Shown: positions 26,140 through 35,343, numbered from the stretch's first letter. The stretch: 64,000 nucleotides of DNA from Candidatus Obscuribacterales bacterium (GCA_020054205.1 JAGVLS010000041.1:27561-91560); one strand, 5' to 3'. Made by a program: numbers and translations. Notes: a model not told the origin generated them from the letters alone.

Positions 26140-27393
26140 TTATCGGCTATGTAAATGAGTCTGCTTATTAAAAAGCATGTAATAAACAGCTGCACCCAGA
26201 CAAGCAAAAGCACAAACAGCAAGTGCTATTCGTATGCCAAAAACATCGGCTATATAGCCTACGGACAAATTTCCCAATGGAACCATGCCCACCAAAGTAA
26301 TTGTGTAAGCACTCGAAATACGTCCACGATATTTATCAGGTGCCAACATTTGAACACACGAACTACTACCATTGAGCTGAATGCTAAAACAAAAACCAAG
26401 CAGTACTTGTAAGCAACCAGCCCATATATAGCTACTTGTGAATGCCCAAGCAAAAAGTATGATTGCACCAAAGAAAGCACAAATTCCTATTGCTTTTTGA
26501 ATGCCGGTTCCAGCCCCAACACTACCATCGCGATTAGCAAGAATAATTGCCCCAACTAGAGAGCCAATTCCTACTAACGCATGCAAAAGTCCAAGTAAAC
26601 TGCCATCTTTATGAAATATCTCATCGACAAAAACAGGCAAAAGCAATGAGATTTGAAAAGCAAAGAAACTAGTGAAAGCGGTAAGAATTAGAATATTGCG
26701 AATTGCAGGTGTACCTAATGCCAGCTTCAGCCCATCTTTAATCGAAGGCTGAGCAATAATCTCATTTGGTTGTTCAGATTTTATTTTCAAAGATGCTACT
26801 GCAATAATAGCTGCCAAAAAGCTAATAGCATTGAAAACAAAACAGCTAATTTCACCAAATTGTTGCATGAGCACAGCGCCAATTGCCGGCCCGATAAATC
26901 TAGTGCTATTAAATGTGACAGCACTTAAAGAAATAGCATTTGATACATCTTCTTTGGGGACAAGATTTGCTACCAACGCTTGACGGGCTGGTAAGTCAAA
27001 TGCATTAACAATACCTTGCATTGTTGATATGACTATCAAGAGTGTCACGTTTAAAGACTGTGTATAAATGAGATAAATAAGTGCTATGGCCAAAAACATT
27101 TCTGCTGTTTGAGTGATAAGCAATATTTTGCGGCGCTCAAAATAATCACTTAACGCACCAGCAAATAAACTAAAAAGCAAAACTGGCATATGACTAGCAA
27201 ACCCAACTAAGCCCAACACAAAAGTTGAGTCAGTTAAACTGTAGCTTATCCACATCAAAGCTATGGTTTGCATCCAGGTGCCAGTCATAGAAATCAGCTG
27301 TCCAAACCAATAAACTCGGTAATTAGGATGCCTAAAAGAACGAAATGTTTGTTTGGACCAATCCAAAATTCTATTGGCGATTGGAACTAGCAT
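26140..27393 (-). CDS. MFS efflux transporter (DHA3/EntS-like, MFS_3)
   Basis: This 417-residue inner-membrane protein has 12 predicted helices and should export a small molecule by proton antiport. The start SFRHPNYRVYWFGQLISMTG and the loop motif GALSDYFERRKILL (motif A variant), then FDLPARQALVANLV, are typical of the MFS_3/enterobactin-exporter-like family. It is the first gene of a minus-strand operon continuing through PPK2, OsmC, BT1-like MFS, two methyltransferases and ZIP. The cargo is unknown; a metallophore or modified metabolite would fit the neighbours, but that is speculation. Confidence 0.9.
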   Translation of the reverse strand: MLVPIANRILDWSKQTFRSFRHPNYRVYWFGQLISMTGTWMQTIALMWISYSLTDSTFVLGLVGFASHMPVLLFSLFAGALSDYFERRKILLITQTAEMFLAIALIYLIYTQSLNVTLLIVISTMQGIVNAFDLPARQALVANLVPKEDVSNAISLSAVTFNSTRFIGPAIGAVLMQQFGEISCFVFNAISFLAAIIAVASLKIKSEQPNEIIAQPSIKDGLKLALGTPAIRNILILTAFTSFFAFQISLLLPVFVDEIFHKDGSLLGLLHALVGIGSLVGAIILANRDGSVGAGTGIQKAIGICAFFGAIILFAWAFTSSYIWAGCLQVLLGFCFSIQLNGSSSCVQMLAPDKYRGRISSAYTITLVGMVPLGNLSVGYIADVFGIRIALAVCAFACLGAAVYYMLFNKQTHLHSR

Positions 27394-27977
27394 GTCCTAT
27401 CTCTCACTTTCTTTAAAAGAGAAAGATTTTTAGTGAGAAACTAGAAGCGATCTGTTATTGGTTAGAACAAGGTGGCTCTTACATAAAAGAGTTTTATATA
27501 GAAAAAGTACTTGTTTTTATTTCAGTTGAAGTTTTATATAAAAGAGATCACAAGAGATAAGATAAAGGCCTTAATCTAATAAATGTGATTTCCCAAAATC
27601 AATGCTGTCAAGATTTAAATAGTCCAATCTAGACAAGCTTTAACAGAAAAATTTTCCACAAAGCGCTAAATACGCCTTTGTTATATGAACAATATCTATA
27701 AGATTTCGTCTTCGCGCATATTGCAATACTTAGCTAAGTTGCGCCACCGGTACTTAATTGACAACCGTTATTTCATGACAACCAGAATTGGTAATTTAAA
27801 TCTAGCCACCAGCAAAACCAAAATATTGCTGATACTAAAGCCCAAAACAAGAAAAATGTTTGAGCAAATGTTAGGTCATCCAAATCAATCATTTGTAATT
27901 TGTCTAATTTATTTGGGTATAATCACTGCTTATAGCGAGATCGATAATTATAAAGCTATATTTGAGAAATTGACAAA
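27394..27977. other. Divergent intergenic region with 10-bp direct repeats
   Basis: This 584-base AT-rich gap lies upstream of the MFS-ZIP operon. The decamer GTTTTATATA occurs at 27491-27500 and again at 27531-27540, exactly 40 bases apart, about 100-150 bases before the MFS start, and could be regulator sites. An open plus-strand frame at 27685-28014 has no ribosome site and no family resemblance, so I do not call it a gene. Confidence 0.45.
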
Positions 27978-28385
27978 TTGCCTAGTCCTGAATCACCTAA
28001 ACTTATTGGCATAATACTATGCGAGCGCATATTGCAAGATGTTTTGCGACGTGATGCGATTTCGTGCATCAATATCCACAATGGGATGACTGTACAAAGC
28101 TTTCCTGCCGTTGTGCCACTTGTTTTTGCTTTTGCCCAAACAACTGGCTCGCATCATGAATTTACTTATCAATTTAAAATTATAGACAGAAAATCACAAG
28201 TTGTAGCCATGTCTCCACCAGCTAAAGTTGAGCCATTACCAAATTTAAATATGACACATAAAATAATTAGTGCTTTTACTGGACTCATATTCCAAGAAGA
28301 AGGCATGTATGATGTTGTGCTTGCTTTAGATGGTCAGGACATTGGCGTACTTCCATTTCAAGTCATGCAAGCTCATCTAACTTAA
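27978..28385 (+). CDS. Conserved hypothetical protein, DUF6941-like
   Basis: This 135-residue protein is all-beta by appearance: LIGIILCERILQD, then INIHNGMTVQSFPAVVPL, EFTYQFKIIDRKSQVV and EGMYDVVLALDGQDIGVLPF. The order (catalogue-like 'lC..v..D', 'fP', 'G.Y...l..dG') recalls the DUF6941 family, whose role is unknown. The only usable start is TTG at 27978 and its ribosome site is weak, so the N-terminus is uncertain. It is convergent with the retropepsin gene, with 13 bases between stop codons. Single-gene unit. Confidence 0.65.
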   Translation: MPSPESPKLIGIILCERILQDVLRRDAISCINIHNGMTVQSFPAVVPLVFAFAQTTGSHHEFTYQFKIIDRKSQVVAMSPPAKVEPLPNLNMTHKIISAFTGLIFQEEGMYDVVLALDGQDIGVLPFQVMQAHLT

Positions 28386-28398
28386 CCGGATCACCAGC

Positions 28399-30777
28399 TT
28401 ATCTAATTTTGCGCATTTTTGTTTTTGAACGAACAATTCCATTTTTGGACGTTGTAGATGCTGCTTTTGTTGATGTTACTGATTTTTCGTGCAGATTGCG
28501 CAGGGCTGTTATATCCGGGAATCCAGGATAATATTGCTCCATTTGAGCTAGCACTAATTTTTTTTCTTTATCAGAATTTCCTAGACTTTCACACAAGCGA
28601 TATTTAGTCCATAAAGCCTGCCAATTGGATGGATCTAGCATCAAAGCTTGATCAATGAATTTACGAGCTAAGTCCAATTTACCTGCCCTTAGCATTAATC
28701 CTCCAAAAGCCGCATAAATACGGGGCTCGACTGGTGCCTTGCTTATAGCTTTTGTAATTAGCATTTGTGCTGCCACAATATCACCAGCATTTGCTGGCGC
28801 ATCTAAATACAAAAATGCCCAACTAGCTAATACTTGTCCTTCAATATTTTTGTCACCAGATTCACCTACTAATTGACTGGCTTGTTGATAGGCATTATTT
28901 GCTTGTTCACGCCATTGTGGCATATGGGTTTTATTATATTTATCAACAAGACAACTCGCTTTACGAGCTAAAGCTAATGCTTCACCTGCTTTTAGTCCCT
29001 GTTCTTTAGATATTTGTTGAATCTTGTCATAATCGTTAATAGCTTGATCTATGTCTTTTGTCATCAAATACTTACGATCTGTTTCATTGATATTGTTGAC
29101 AATGGCAGAAATTTTGTCTTTATCTTTAGGAGCTTCCAATATCAAACGTTCATTGCGATAGTCGACAGTAAGGCGAAATTGACTCCACAAAGGATTACCT
29201 AGAATTCCCATTGAACCAGCACTAAACAATCCTGATGAAGATCCAGTAGCACTCATTTGATCTGGTGAAACAGCAAAAATTGGATCTTGCATGGTTAGTG
29301 ATCCAATTTTTAAAGATTTCAATTTTAGAGAGCCAATATCCACTTTTTGTCCATCTAAACCATATATTTGTCCTACCGGCAAAAGCCCAGATGTTAAATA
29401 AGGTTTTGCCAACGAACGAGGTAAATTATTGAAAGCTGCACCCGTATCAACTAAAAAATTCATGCTGGTTTTATTATTTAAAGTACCATTTACCACAAGA
29501 GCAGTTGCTCCAAATACTGGTGAAGTAGGAATGACATAAGCATTCGTAGGTAATTCTGCCTTATGCGGATCTGACAGTACTAATTTCTTTTGATCATAAT
29601 CTATTGTCACAAGAAATCGGCGCAAAATATTAGCCCCTATTAGCCCAGCTGGTTTTTCTCCGACCGCTGCTGCAAAAGCAGATAAATCAGTGACTAAAGC
29701 AGGAATATTATTGAGCGTTATATCACCAAGGGAAAAAGAAGAAAATTTTGTATAACTGAGTGGAACAGCTTTTGAACCAGCCGTAACTGAAAAGGTAGAA
29801 ACTGTATACGGACCTAATGTCTGAGCAACAGCCTTATCAACTACAGTTTGGCTGGCTCCTGTATCAAGAATAAACTTACATTCTTTACCACTGTTAATTC
29901 TAACTTTTACAAGAATTTCGTTGCCTACATATTCAAATGGCAATACAACAGGACCTTGCTTCAATTGAGCAATTTCTGTCTCGCGTGGCATAGCATAAAT
30001 TTTTTCATCCGCATTTTCTACAATTTCGACGCTGCTTATAATTGTTTCTGATGTTTTATGATCGCCACTATATTCAACTGTTTTATATGGTGTCATCACA
30101 CCAGCTACTGGTCTGTAATCAAAATATTCCATTGCTTGCAATGCTGGCATGCCTTGTTCTTGATCATTGCCCATAAACTCACTGCGCAAAATCAAGTGAG
30201 TTTGTGGATCGGCATACAAAACAGTGTAATCATTCTCTGATTTGGTTGTGACTTTAATTCCAGAGCAAGATTTTCCTTGAATAGTTTTTGCAGGGACAAT
30301 TTCAAGGATAGAGCTTGGTTCAATAATATCAACGAGAGCAGCCAATCCATGTTGTAATTCATCAGCAATTCTTTCAGTGGCTGTGGGTGTACTTTCTGAC
30401 ACCCAATCACCAAATTGTGTCCAGCCAGTTTTGCCATCATAACCAATCACCATAGTTTGTCCAATAAATTGCATTTCCATCCGCATTTTATCGTCACAGT
30501 TTAAAACATCACAATCAAAAGAATTAGAAGCACCGGAAATATTCGAGCTAACATTTACTTTCCCACGACTTTTATACGTTGTGCGACTGACTTCTTTGAT
30601 TTTTTCTACACCACCGTAAGCATTTATAATTTGATCAGCAATTTGTTTTGCTGTTTTTGTTTCTACAGTTTGACTGAGCGTATTCTGAGCAGCATGAACA
30701 AGCATAAACTCTTGAGCAAAAAATAAGGACAGTAGTATTGCCAAGACTTTAAAAGCGTTTTTCTTTAAATCAATCAT
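28399..30777 (-). CDS. Secreted protein: LolA-like domain, two retropepsin domains, TPRs
   Basis: This 792-residue exported protein has a signal peptide at 1-29 (VLAILLSLFFAQEFMLVHAA). Residues 40-250 resemble LolA/outer-membrane lipoprotein-sorting beta folds (MRMEMQFIGQTMVIGYDG...). Two retropepsin-like aspartyl protease domains follow, each with its own catalytic DTGA: Asp305 (FILDTGAS) and Asp444 (FLVDTGAA), and each ends in the 'G-x-L-x-N/G...vtiDy' strand (LIGANILRRF; GILGNPLWSQF). The final 200 residues hold TPR-like helices (LDLARKFIDQALMLDPSN) and a basic tail. A single chain with two domains may fold as its own dimer. Substrate unknown; periplasmic location inferred. Confidence 0.88.
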   Translation of the reverse strand: MIDLKKNAFKVLAILLSLFFAQEFMLVHAAQNTLSQTVETKTAKQIADQIINAYGGVEKIKEVSRTTYKSRGKVNVSSNISGASNSFDCDVLNCDDKMRMEMQFIGQTMVIGYDGKTGWTQFGDWVSESTPTATERIADELQHGLAALVDIIEPSSILEIVPAKTIQGKSCSGIKVTTKSENDYTVLYADPQTHLILRSEFMGNDQEQGMPALQAMEYFDYRPVAGVMTPYKTVEYSGDHKTSETIISSVEIVENADEKIYAMPRETEIAQLKQGPVVLPFEYVGNEILVKVRINSGKECKFILDTGASQTVVDKAVAQTLGPYTVSTFSVTAGSKAVPLSYTKFSSFSLGDITLNNIPALVTDLSAFAAAVGEKPAGLIGANILRRFLVTIDYDQKKLVLSDPHKAELPTNAYVIPTSPVFGATALVVNGTLNNKTSMNFLVDTGAAFNNLPRSLAKPYLTSGLLPVGQIYGLDGQKVDIGSLKLKSLKIGSLTMQDPIFAVSPDQMSATGSSSGLFSAGSMGILGNPLWSQFRLTVDYRNERLILEAPKDKDKISAIVNNINETDRKYLMTKDIDQAINDYDKIQQISKEQGLKAGEALALARKASCLVDKYNKTHMPQWREQANNAYQQASQLVGESGDKNIEGQVLASWAFLYLDAPANAGDIVAAQMLITKAISKAPVEPRIYAAFGGLMLRAGKLDLARKFIDQALMLDPSNWQALWTKYRLCESLGNSDKEKKLVLAQMEQYYPGFPDITALRNLHEKSVTSTKAASTTSKNGIVRSKTKMRKIR

Positions 30778-30863
30778 TTATGGTTTCCGGTTTTGTTTAG
30801 ATGTTGTCATAAAACATTATCGCAAATAATACATTGTCCTGCTTGAATGCGATAATTACTAAC

Positions 30864-31736
30864 ATGAAACAGAGCCCAGCAATTACCACTCAGGTTTTTG
30901 AAACAATTGCTGACTACCGCAATTGGCGTCACTCTTTGCTTGCCGAACAAAAACTCTCATTAGGTTTTGTGCCTACCATGGGTGCATTACACGAGGGACA
31001 TTTATCATTAATTCGGAAAGCTCAGGAAGATTGTCAAATGGTAGTTGTATCAATTTTTGTCAATCCTACACAATTTAGTCCACACGAAGATTTTGATAAA
31101 TATCCTCGTCCATTTGCCTCAGATTTGGAACTTTGTCAAAAAGCTGGAGTAAGTGCTGTTTTTCATCCTGGTGTCAGTGAAATTTATACACAACACGCTA
31201 GTCAAACTACAATTGTGCAACCACCCGATCATTTAATCAATAAATTATGTGGCTTAGTACGCCCTGGGCATTTTGTGGGGGTAGCTACTGTTGTTCTGAA
31301 ACTATTTAATATTATTCAACCAAACAAATCATTTTTTGGCGAAAAAGATTTTCAACAATTAGCTGTAATAAAAAACATGGTAAGTGATTTAGATTTGCCA
31401 GTGGAAATTGTACCTGTGACAACAGCAAGAGAAAAAAATGGGTTAGCAATAAGCTCTCGTAATGTTTATCTTGATGAAACACAACGCAAGTTAGCTCCTA
31501 AAATATACGAAACGCTTTGTTTGATACGCAACAAAATAATCAATAAAGAATTATCTGTGCAGGATGCATTATCTTTAGGCAAAAAAGAATTAGCAACAGA
31601 TTTTATAGTCCAATATCTAGAAGCCTGTACTTTAGATAATTTAGAGCCAATTCAAAGCAACGATAAGCCGTTTACTATTTTAGTAGCAGCAAAATTAGGT
31701 AATGTTCGCTTAATTGATAATTTGATAGTTAAGTAA
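30864..31736 (+). CDS. panC: Pantothenate synthetase
   Basis: PanC joins pantoate and beta-alanine using ATP in the last step of vitamin B5 synthesis. This copy is 290 residues from the ATG at 30864; an in-frame TTG ten codons upstream is possible but has no ribosome site. Signatures are FVPTMGALHEGHLSLI with the HxGH nucleotide motif, VSIFVNPTQF, FFGEKDFQQL (KMSKS-like region) and GLAISSRNVYL. The length is normal and no residue of the core motifs is lost. panB and panD are not in the window, but a divergent KARI homologue 1.4 kb downstream could supply ketopantoate reductase activity. Confidence 0.97.
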   Translation: MKQSPAITTQVFETIADYRNWRHSLLAEQKLSLGFVPTMGALHEGHLSLIRKAQEDCQMVVVSIFVNPTQFSPHEDFDKYPRPFASDLELCQKAGVSAVFHPGVSEIYTQHASQTTIVQPPDHLINKLCGLVRPGHFVGVATVVLKLFNIIQPNKSFFGEKDFQQLAVIKNMVSDLDLPVEIVPVTTAREKNGLAISSRNVYLDETQRKLAPKIYETLCLIRNKIINKELSVQDALSLGKKELATDFIVQYLEACTLDNLEPIQSNDKPFTILVAAKLGNVRLIDNLIVK

Positions 31737-31747
31737 ATAGAGGATTT

Positions 31748-32365
31748 ATGTATAAAAATGTAGGGGCCCACACCAAACAATTATCGATGGCAAGCTGTTT
31801 AGTGCTTGTTTTAGCTGTCTGTTTTCCAGATATGGCACAGGCTAATGCTGGATTGCCAATGATAGTAATAGCTTGGCCAGCAGCTTGGTTATTACTTATA
31901 CCGATTGTTTTATTTGAGGCTTTTTTAGCTCATAAAATTATCCATGTTGATTTTAAAAAAGCAATAAAAATTTCTAGCATAGCTAATATTGTTTCTACTT
32001 TAATTGGCATGCCAATTACCTGGGTAATTTTAGTAGCAGCACAAATGGGTTTAGGTGGGGGAACAGGTTTTCCACTGGATACTCTTGGCCAACAAATTTA
32101 TTCAGCCATAGTTCAAAGTGCCTGGTTAATACCTTATACAAATACTCCTACCTGGATGCCAATTCTTTCAGTAATATTTTTGACACTAATGTTTGGACTT
32201 ACATCAATATGGACGGAATATCTGGCAGCAAAAATTTTCACTGGTAAAACAATTGATAAAAAACTATTATTTAAATGGTCGTTGATAGGAAATGGTTTTT
32301 CGTACGGAGCAATTATTTTATTTTTTGCTATCTCATTAATACTAACTATTTTAAAAACAAAATGA
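31748..32365 (+). CDS. Polytopic membrane protein of unknown function
   Basis: I do not recognise this 205-residue protein. It begins with an N-terminal hydrophobic segment resembling a signal peptide (about 14-34, LVLVLAVCFPDMAQANA) followed by AGLPMIVIAWPAAWLLLIPI and three further hydrophobic stretches (about 75-95, 135-160, 180-202), so four or five membrane spans. The exposed parts are short. AGAGGA precedes the ATG, and the gene starts 11 bases after panC, so the two are probably co-transcribed. It is convergent with the MOSC gene (one base between stops). Confidence 0.7.
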   Translation: MYKNVGAHTKQLSMASCLVLVLAVCFPDMAQANAGLPMIVIAWPAAWLLLIPIVLFEAFLAHKIIHVDFKKAIKISSIANIVSTLIGMPITWVILVAAQMGLGGGTGFPLDTLGQQIYSAIVQSAWLIPYTNTPTWMPILSVIFLTLMFGLTSIWTEYLAAKIFTGKTIDKKLLFKWSLIGNGFSYGAIILFFAISLILTILKTK

Positions 32366-32366
32366 T

Positions 32367-33161
32367 TTATTCTTTGACCAATATTTTATCACCGACTGAT
32401 ATTAGTCCTTCATTGCTATTAATATAGTTTTGTCCAAACAAGACTCCATCTTTGCCTTGTCGATAAGTAGCAAGCGTAGCTAATGGTTCTTTAGCGCGTT
32501 CCAATGTTTCTTGATTGGTTGTAGTAATAACACAACGAGCACAGGGTCCAGCAGCAAATAAATTTACTCCATTAATAGAAATATGTTTCCATTTATCTTC
32601 ATCATAAGCGTCCGATCCGGAAATAACAATATTAGGACGAAATCTATTAATAGGTAGGGAGGTCTCAAGCCTATTGTTTAAATCAGCCAGGCTTGCCTCA
32701 CCAATAATTAACAATGGGTACGCGTCTGCAAAACCGACAAGTCCAGTAATGCTTTGATTTTCAGCAATTGCCTTACGTTCAAAATTATCAAGCATTTTTA
32801 CCAACCTACATTTGATACCCATATAATTACTTAGCCAATCAGCAATTTCATTACCTTCATCAAAAGCCAAACATTTATCTTTCCATACTATTACTTCCAT
32901 AGGCTGACTAGGCTCAGCATTATTGTCTACAATAATAGAGTCTTGATTGTCAGCACTAAGTTTCAATTTTCCATCATTTAAAATTTCTGGTTTAATTAAA
33001 GCCATTTGTTTTTTTTCGCGCTGAGTAATAAATTTTCCCTGCTCATCTACAATAAGCCAGTTGCGATCATAAACAATGCCGCGCTTAGTTATTTTTGCTT
33101 GATTTATTTTGATACTAGCACATGATTTAACTGGGTAATAATATAATTGGCTTATTTGCAT
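32367..33161 (-). CDS. MOSC domain protein (YcbX/mARC-like)
   Basis: This 264-residue protein has an N-terminal MOSC beta-barrel domain (MQISQLYYYPVKSC, about 1-90) and a MOSC domain (about 110-260) with RFRPNIVISG and GPCARCVITT, whose Cys is the molybdenum-ligand position of mARC/YcbX proteins. Such proteins reduce N-hydroxylated bases and other N-oxygenated compounds. The C-terminal ferredoxin domain of E. coli YcbX is absent, so it needs an external electron donor. TAGGA precedes the ATG; it starts 14 bases after the KARI-like gene, with which it should be co-transcribed. Confidence 0.9.
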   Translation of the reverse strand: MQISQLYYYPVKSCASIKINQAKITKRGIVYDRNWLIVDEQGKFITQREKKQMALIKPEILNDGKLKLSADNQDSIIVDNNAEPSQPMEVIVWKDKCLAFDEGNEIADWLSNYMGIKCRLVKMLDNFERKAIAENQSITGLVGFADAYPLLIIGEASLADLNNRLETSLPINRFRPNIVISGSDAYDEDKWKHISINGVNLFAAGPCARCVITTTNQETLERAKEPLATLATYRQGKDGVLFGQNYINSNEGLISVGDKILVKE

Positions 33162-33175
33162 CAGTAAAATCCTAA

Positions 33176-34159
33176 TTAAAATGAAAGATGTTCACGCAAA
33201 TATCTGCCTACACGAGCTATGCGTGAATGTTTTTCTGAAGTAAGCAAATCTTTAATTGTTGGTGAGCCTAATTCCGTATCAGACAATAATTTCTTGGCAA
33301 AACTGCCATTTTCAATATTATCGAGCATTTGTTCTAAAGTTTTTCTTGTCGCAGCATTTACAATTTTTGGTCCTGTAATTGCTGATCCAAATTTTGCTGT
33401 ATTAGAAATAGCAGCTCGCATACCATCTACGCCTTTGACAGCTAACAAGTCAGCAATCAGTTTTACTTCTTGCAAACAAAAAATATAAGCAAGCTCTTCT
33501 TGATAGCCTCTTTCCACCAAAGTATCAAAGCTTGTTTTAATTAATTCTGGTATTCCTCCACATAAAACAGCTTGTTCACAAAATAAATTTGTTATTGTTT
33601 CTTGTTCAAAACTTGTTTCAATAGCACCAGCTCTAGTTGCTCCAATGCCTTTTGCATAAGCTAAGCAACGTTTTAGTCCTAATTGAGATGCATCTTGACC
33701 AACAGCAATTAATGCCGGTGCGCCTTTACCTTCTTGGTATAAAGAACGCACATGTTTTCCTGGCGACGTTGGTGCCACTAAAAGAATATCTGCATCATCA
33801 GGAAAAGAAATGATTTTATGTCTGACAGCAAATCCATGAGCAAAAACAAAAATGCTACGAGCTGATAAATAAGGTTCTATTGACTTTTCATATACTTCTG
33901 GTACAGCTTCATCTGGAAGCATAATAGATAATAAAGAACAATTAGCTACTACTTCTTCAATGGTATGAGCAGGAAAACCATCTTCTTGAGCTGTGATTCT
34001 GCTTTGCCCTTCTTGTCGCGTACCGACAGCAACCGGCAAACCACTATCTCTTAAATTAAGCGCATGTGCACGTCCTTGATTGCCATAACCAATTATTCCA
34101 ATTGATTGGTCTTCCAAAAATTCAAGACTTGCATCTTGTTCATAAAAAATTTTCGCCAT
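33176..34159 (-). CDS. Ketol-acid reductoisomerase homologue with altered active site
   Basis: This 327-residue protein aligns end to end with class I KARI (IlvC): Rossmann GIIGYGNQGRAHALNLRDSG, VFAHGF with His108, RAGAIETSFEQET and ISNTAKFG with Ser252. However, three residues known to be essential in KARI are changed. The Lys of 'APKGPGH' is Thr131 (APTSPGK), the metal Asp of 'DLFGEQ' is Asn191, and the first metal Glu of 'ECLHE' is Phe227; Glu195 and Glu231 remain. It may have lost the isomerase step and kept an NAD(P)H reductase function, for example as ketopantoate reductase near panC. The neighbouring divergent gene is opine-dehydrogenase-like. Not confidently IlvC. Confidence 0.85.
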   Translation of the reverse strand: MAKIFYEQDASLEFLEDQSIGIIGYGNQGRAHALNLRDSGLPVAVGTRQEGQSRITAQEDGFPAHTIEEVVANCSLLSIMLPDEAVPEVYEKSIEPYLSARSIFVFAHGFAVRHKIISFPDDADILLVAPTSPGKHVRSLYQEGKGAPALIAVGQDASQLGLKRCLAYAKGIGATRAGAIETSFEQETITNLFCEQAVLCGGIPELIKTSFDTLVERGYQEELAYIFCLQEVKLIADLLAVKGVDGMRAAISNTAKFGSAITGPKIVNAATRKTLEQMLDNIENGSFAKKLLSDTELGSPTIKDLLTSEKHSRIARVGRYLREHLSF

Positions 34160-34211
34160 AATAAAATTTTGTCGTACCTTAAAATTGTCCTTAATGCTTT
34201 GTTAGCAAATG

Positions 34212-34240
34212 TTGTTTTAACTGTAAGCAAAGATTATGCT
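34212..34240 (+). promoter_or_regulatory. Possible sigma70-type promoter of the opine-dehydrogenase-like gene
   Basis: TTGTTT (34212-34217) and TATGCT (34235-34240) are separated by 17 bases and lie 26 bases before the ATG. Prediction by pattern only. Confidence 0.35.
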
Positions 34241-34266
34241 AGATAGCCAATTACAATTATAGTGAC

Positions 34267-35325
34267 ATGAAAACATCAGTTAATGTTTTAAATATAAAAC
34301 CTAGTCATCATTCGATTTGTGTTGTACACAACTCAGATGAAAGCTTTGCTCTGTCTGCTCTACTTACACTGTCTGGGCACAATGTTTATTTCCAATCGAC
34401 AAAAAATGAAAAGCATCCACAACATTGTTTAATACGCTCATCAGAAAATTCTGTTGACAAGGAGTTAAATCAACCATTTTATTCAGCAACAACAAAGAGT
34501 TTTAAAGAGGTTGCTAAACAAACACAATTCATTATTATTTCTGGCGAAAGCAATGCATTTAATACAGCAATAAATGATATTGCCAATCATTTAATAGCTG
34601 GGCAAACTATTATGCTTGTGGACGCTCCAATTGGTGCAGCATTAGAAGCTGGACAAATTTTGCAAGGACTAAAAAAACATAGCCTAGCAATTAATATCTT
34701 AGAAACTGGCAAATTATTTGATCAAGTCAAATTTGAAGACAACCAAATAATAATTAGCGGATTGCCAAACACAACTAATATTTGCGGCAGAACACTAAAT
34801 GAAACTAGAGCAGGCTTGGCTTTAGGATCAAATTTTTGGTCGCAACTTGTACCAACATCAAATTTATTTGAGCGTTCATTTTATGATTGGCCAAAAATAG
34901 TAAGACCATTATTAGCTTTATTTGCTCTGTTTGCTTCTGGCAAAGCTGTAATTAAATCACCTCTAGCTGTATTAACTCCAGCTGTTAAAACTACAATGGA
35001 AACTGTTAAAAAAGAAATGGCATTTTTAGCAAAAGCGTATAACATCACTTCGCAAAAAAATGATCATCCTTTCTCATATCCTAAATTTGCCCAAATGACA
35101 TTGGCAGAATTAAAAGCACAAATTGTAAAAGATATTTCTGAGAATCTAACATTATTTGTTCAATTAGCAAGAACAGCACATATAGTTTTACCTGTTACTG
35201 AATCATTAATTGAATTAGCAAAGGCAGTAACCAAACAAGATTTTGAAAAGTCTGGTCGACAACTTAGCAACCTGGGCTTAAGGGGAATGGATACTCAAGA
35301 AATAATTGAGTTGATTAATGCCTAG
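34267..35325 (+). CDS. NAD/NADP octopine/nopaline-dehydrogenase-like protein
   Basis: This 352-residue protein has a Rossmann-like start (SICVVHNSDESFALSALLTL, a degenerate GxGxxG) and a domain with IVLPVTESLIELAKAV and the closing LGLRGMDTQEIIELINA, as in the octopine dehydrogenase C-terminal domain. The middle DWPKIVRPLLALFALFASG also fits. Family members reduce an imine between an amino acid and a keto acid, but here the glycine-rich nucleotide loop is eroded, so cofactor binding is doubtful. No good ribosome site precedes the ATG. It is divergent from the KARI-like gene across 107 bases. Confidence 0.65.
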   Translation: MKTSVNVLNIKPSHHSICVVHNSDESFALSALLTLSGHNVYFQSTKNEKHPQHCLIRSSENSVDKELNQPFYSATTKSFKEVAKQTQFIIISGESNAFNTAINDIANHLIAGQTIMLVDAPIGAALEAGQILQGLKKHSLAINILETGKLFDQVKFEDNQIIISGLPNTTNICGRTLNETRAGLALGSNFWSQLVPTSNLFERSFYDWPKIVRPLLALFALFASGKAVIKSPLAVLTPAVKTTMETVKKEMAFLAKAYNITSQKNDHPFSYPKFAQMTLAELKAQIVKDISENLTLFVQLARTAHIVLPVTESLIELAKAVTKQDFEKSGRQLSNLGLRGMDTQEIIELINA

Positions 35326-35343
35326 TACATACTACTTAGTACA

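Noticed and set aside
26130..26222. 31-residue hydrophobic N-terminal extension of PPK2
   Set aside because: It overlaps the MFS coding sequence, PPK2 enzymes are cytosolic, and AAGGA marks the ATG at 26129.
27685..28014. 109-codon plus-strand open frame
   Set aside because: No ribosome site, basic and Asn/Ile-rich as expected for AT-rich noise, no recognisable motif, and it overlaps the start of the better-supported gene at 27978.
33176..34159. Straightforward annotation as IlvC
   Set aside because: Three catalytic residues are altered and no other branched-chain synthesis gene is nearby, so the plain gene name would mislead.
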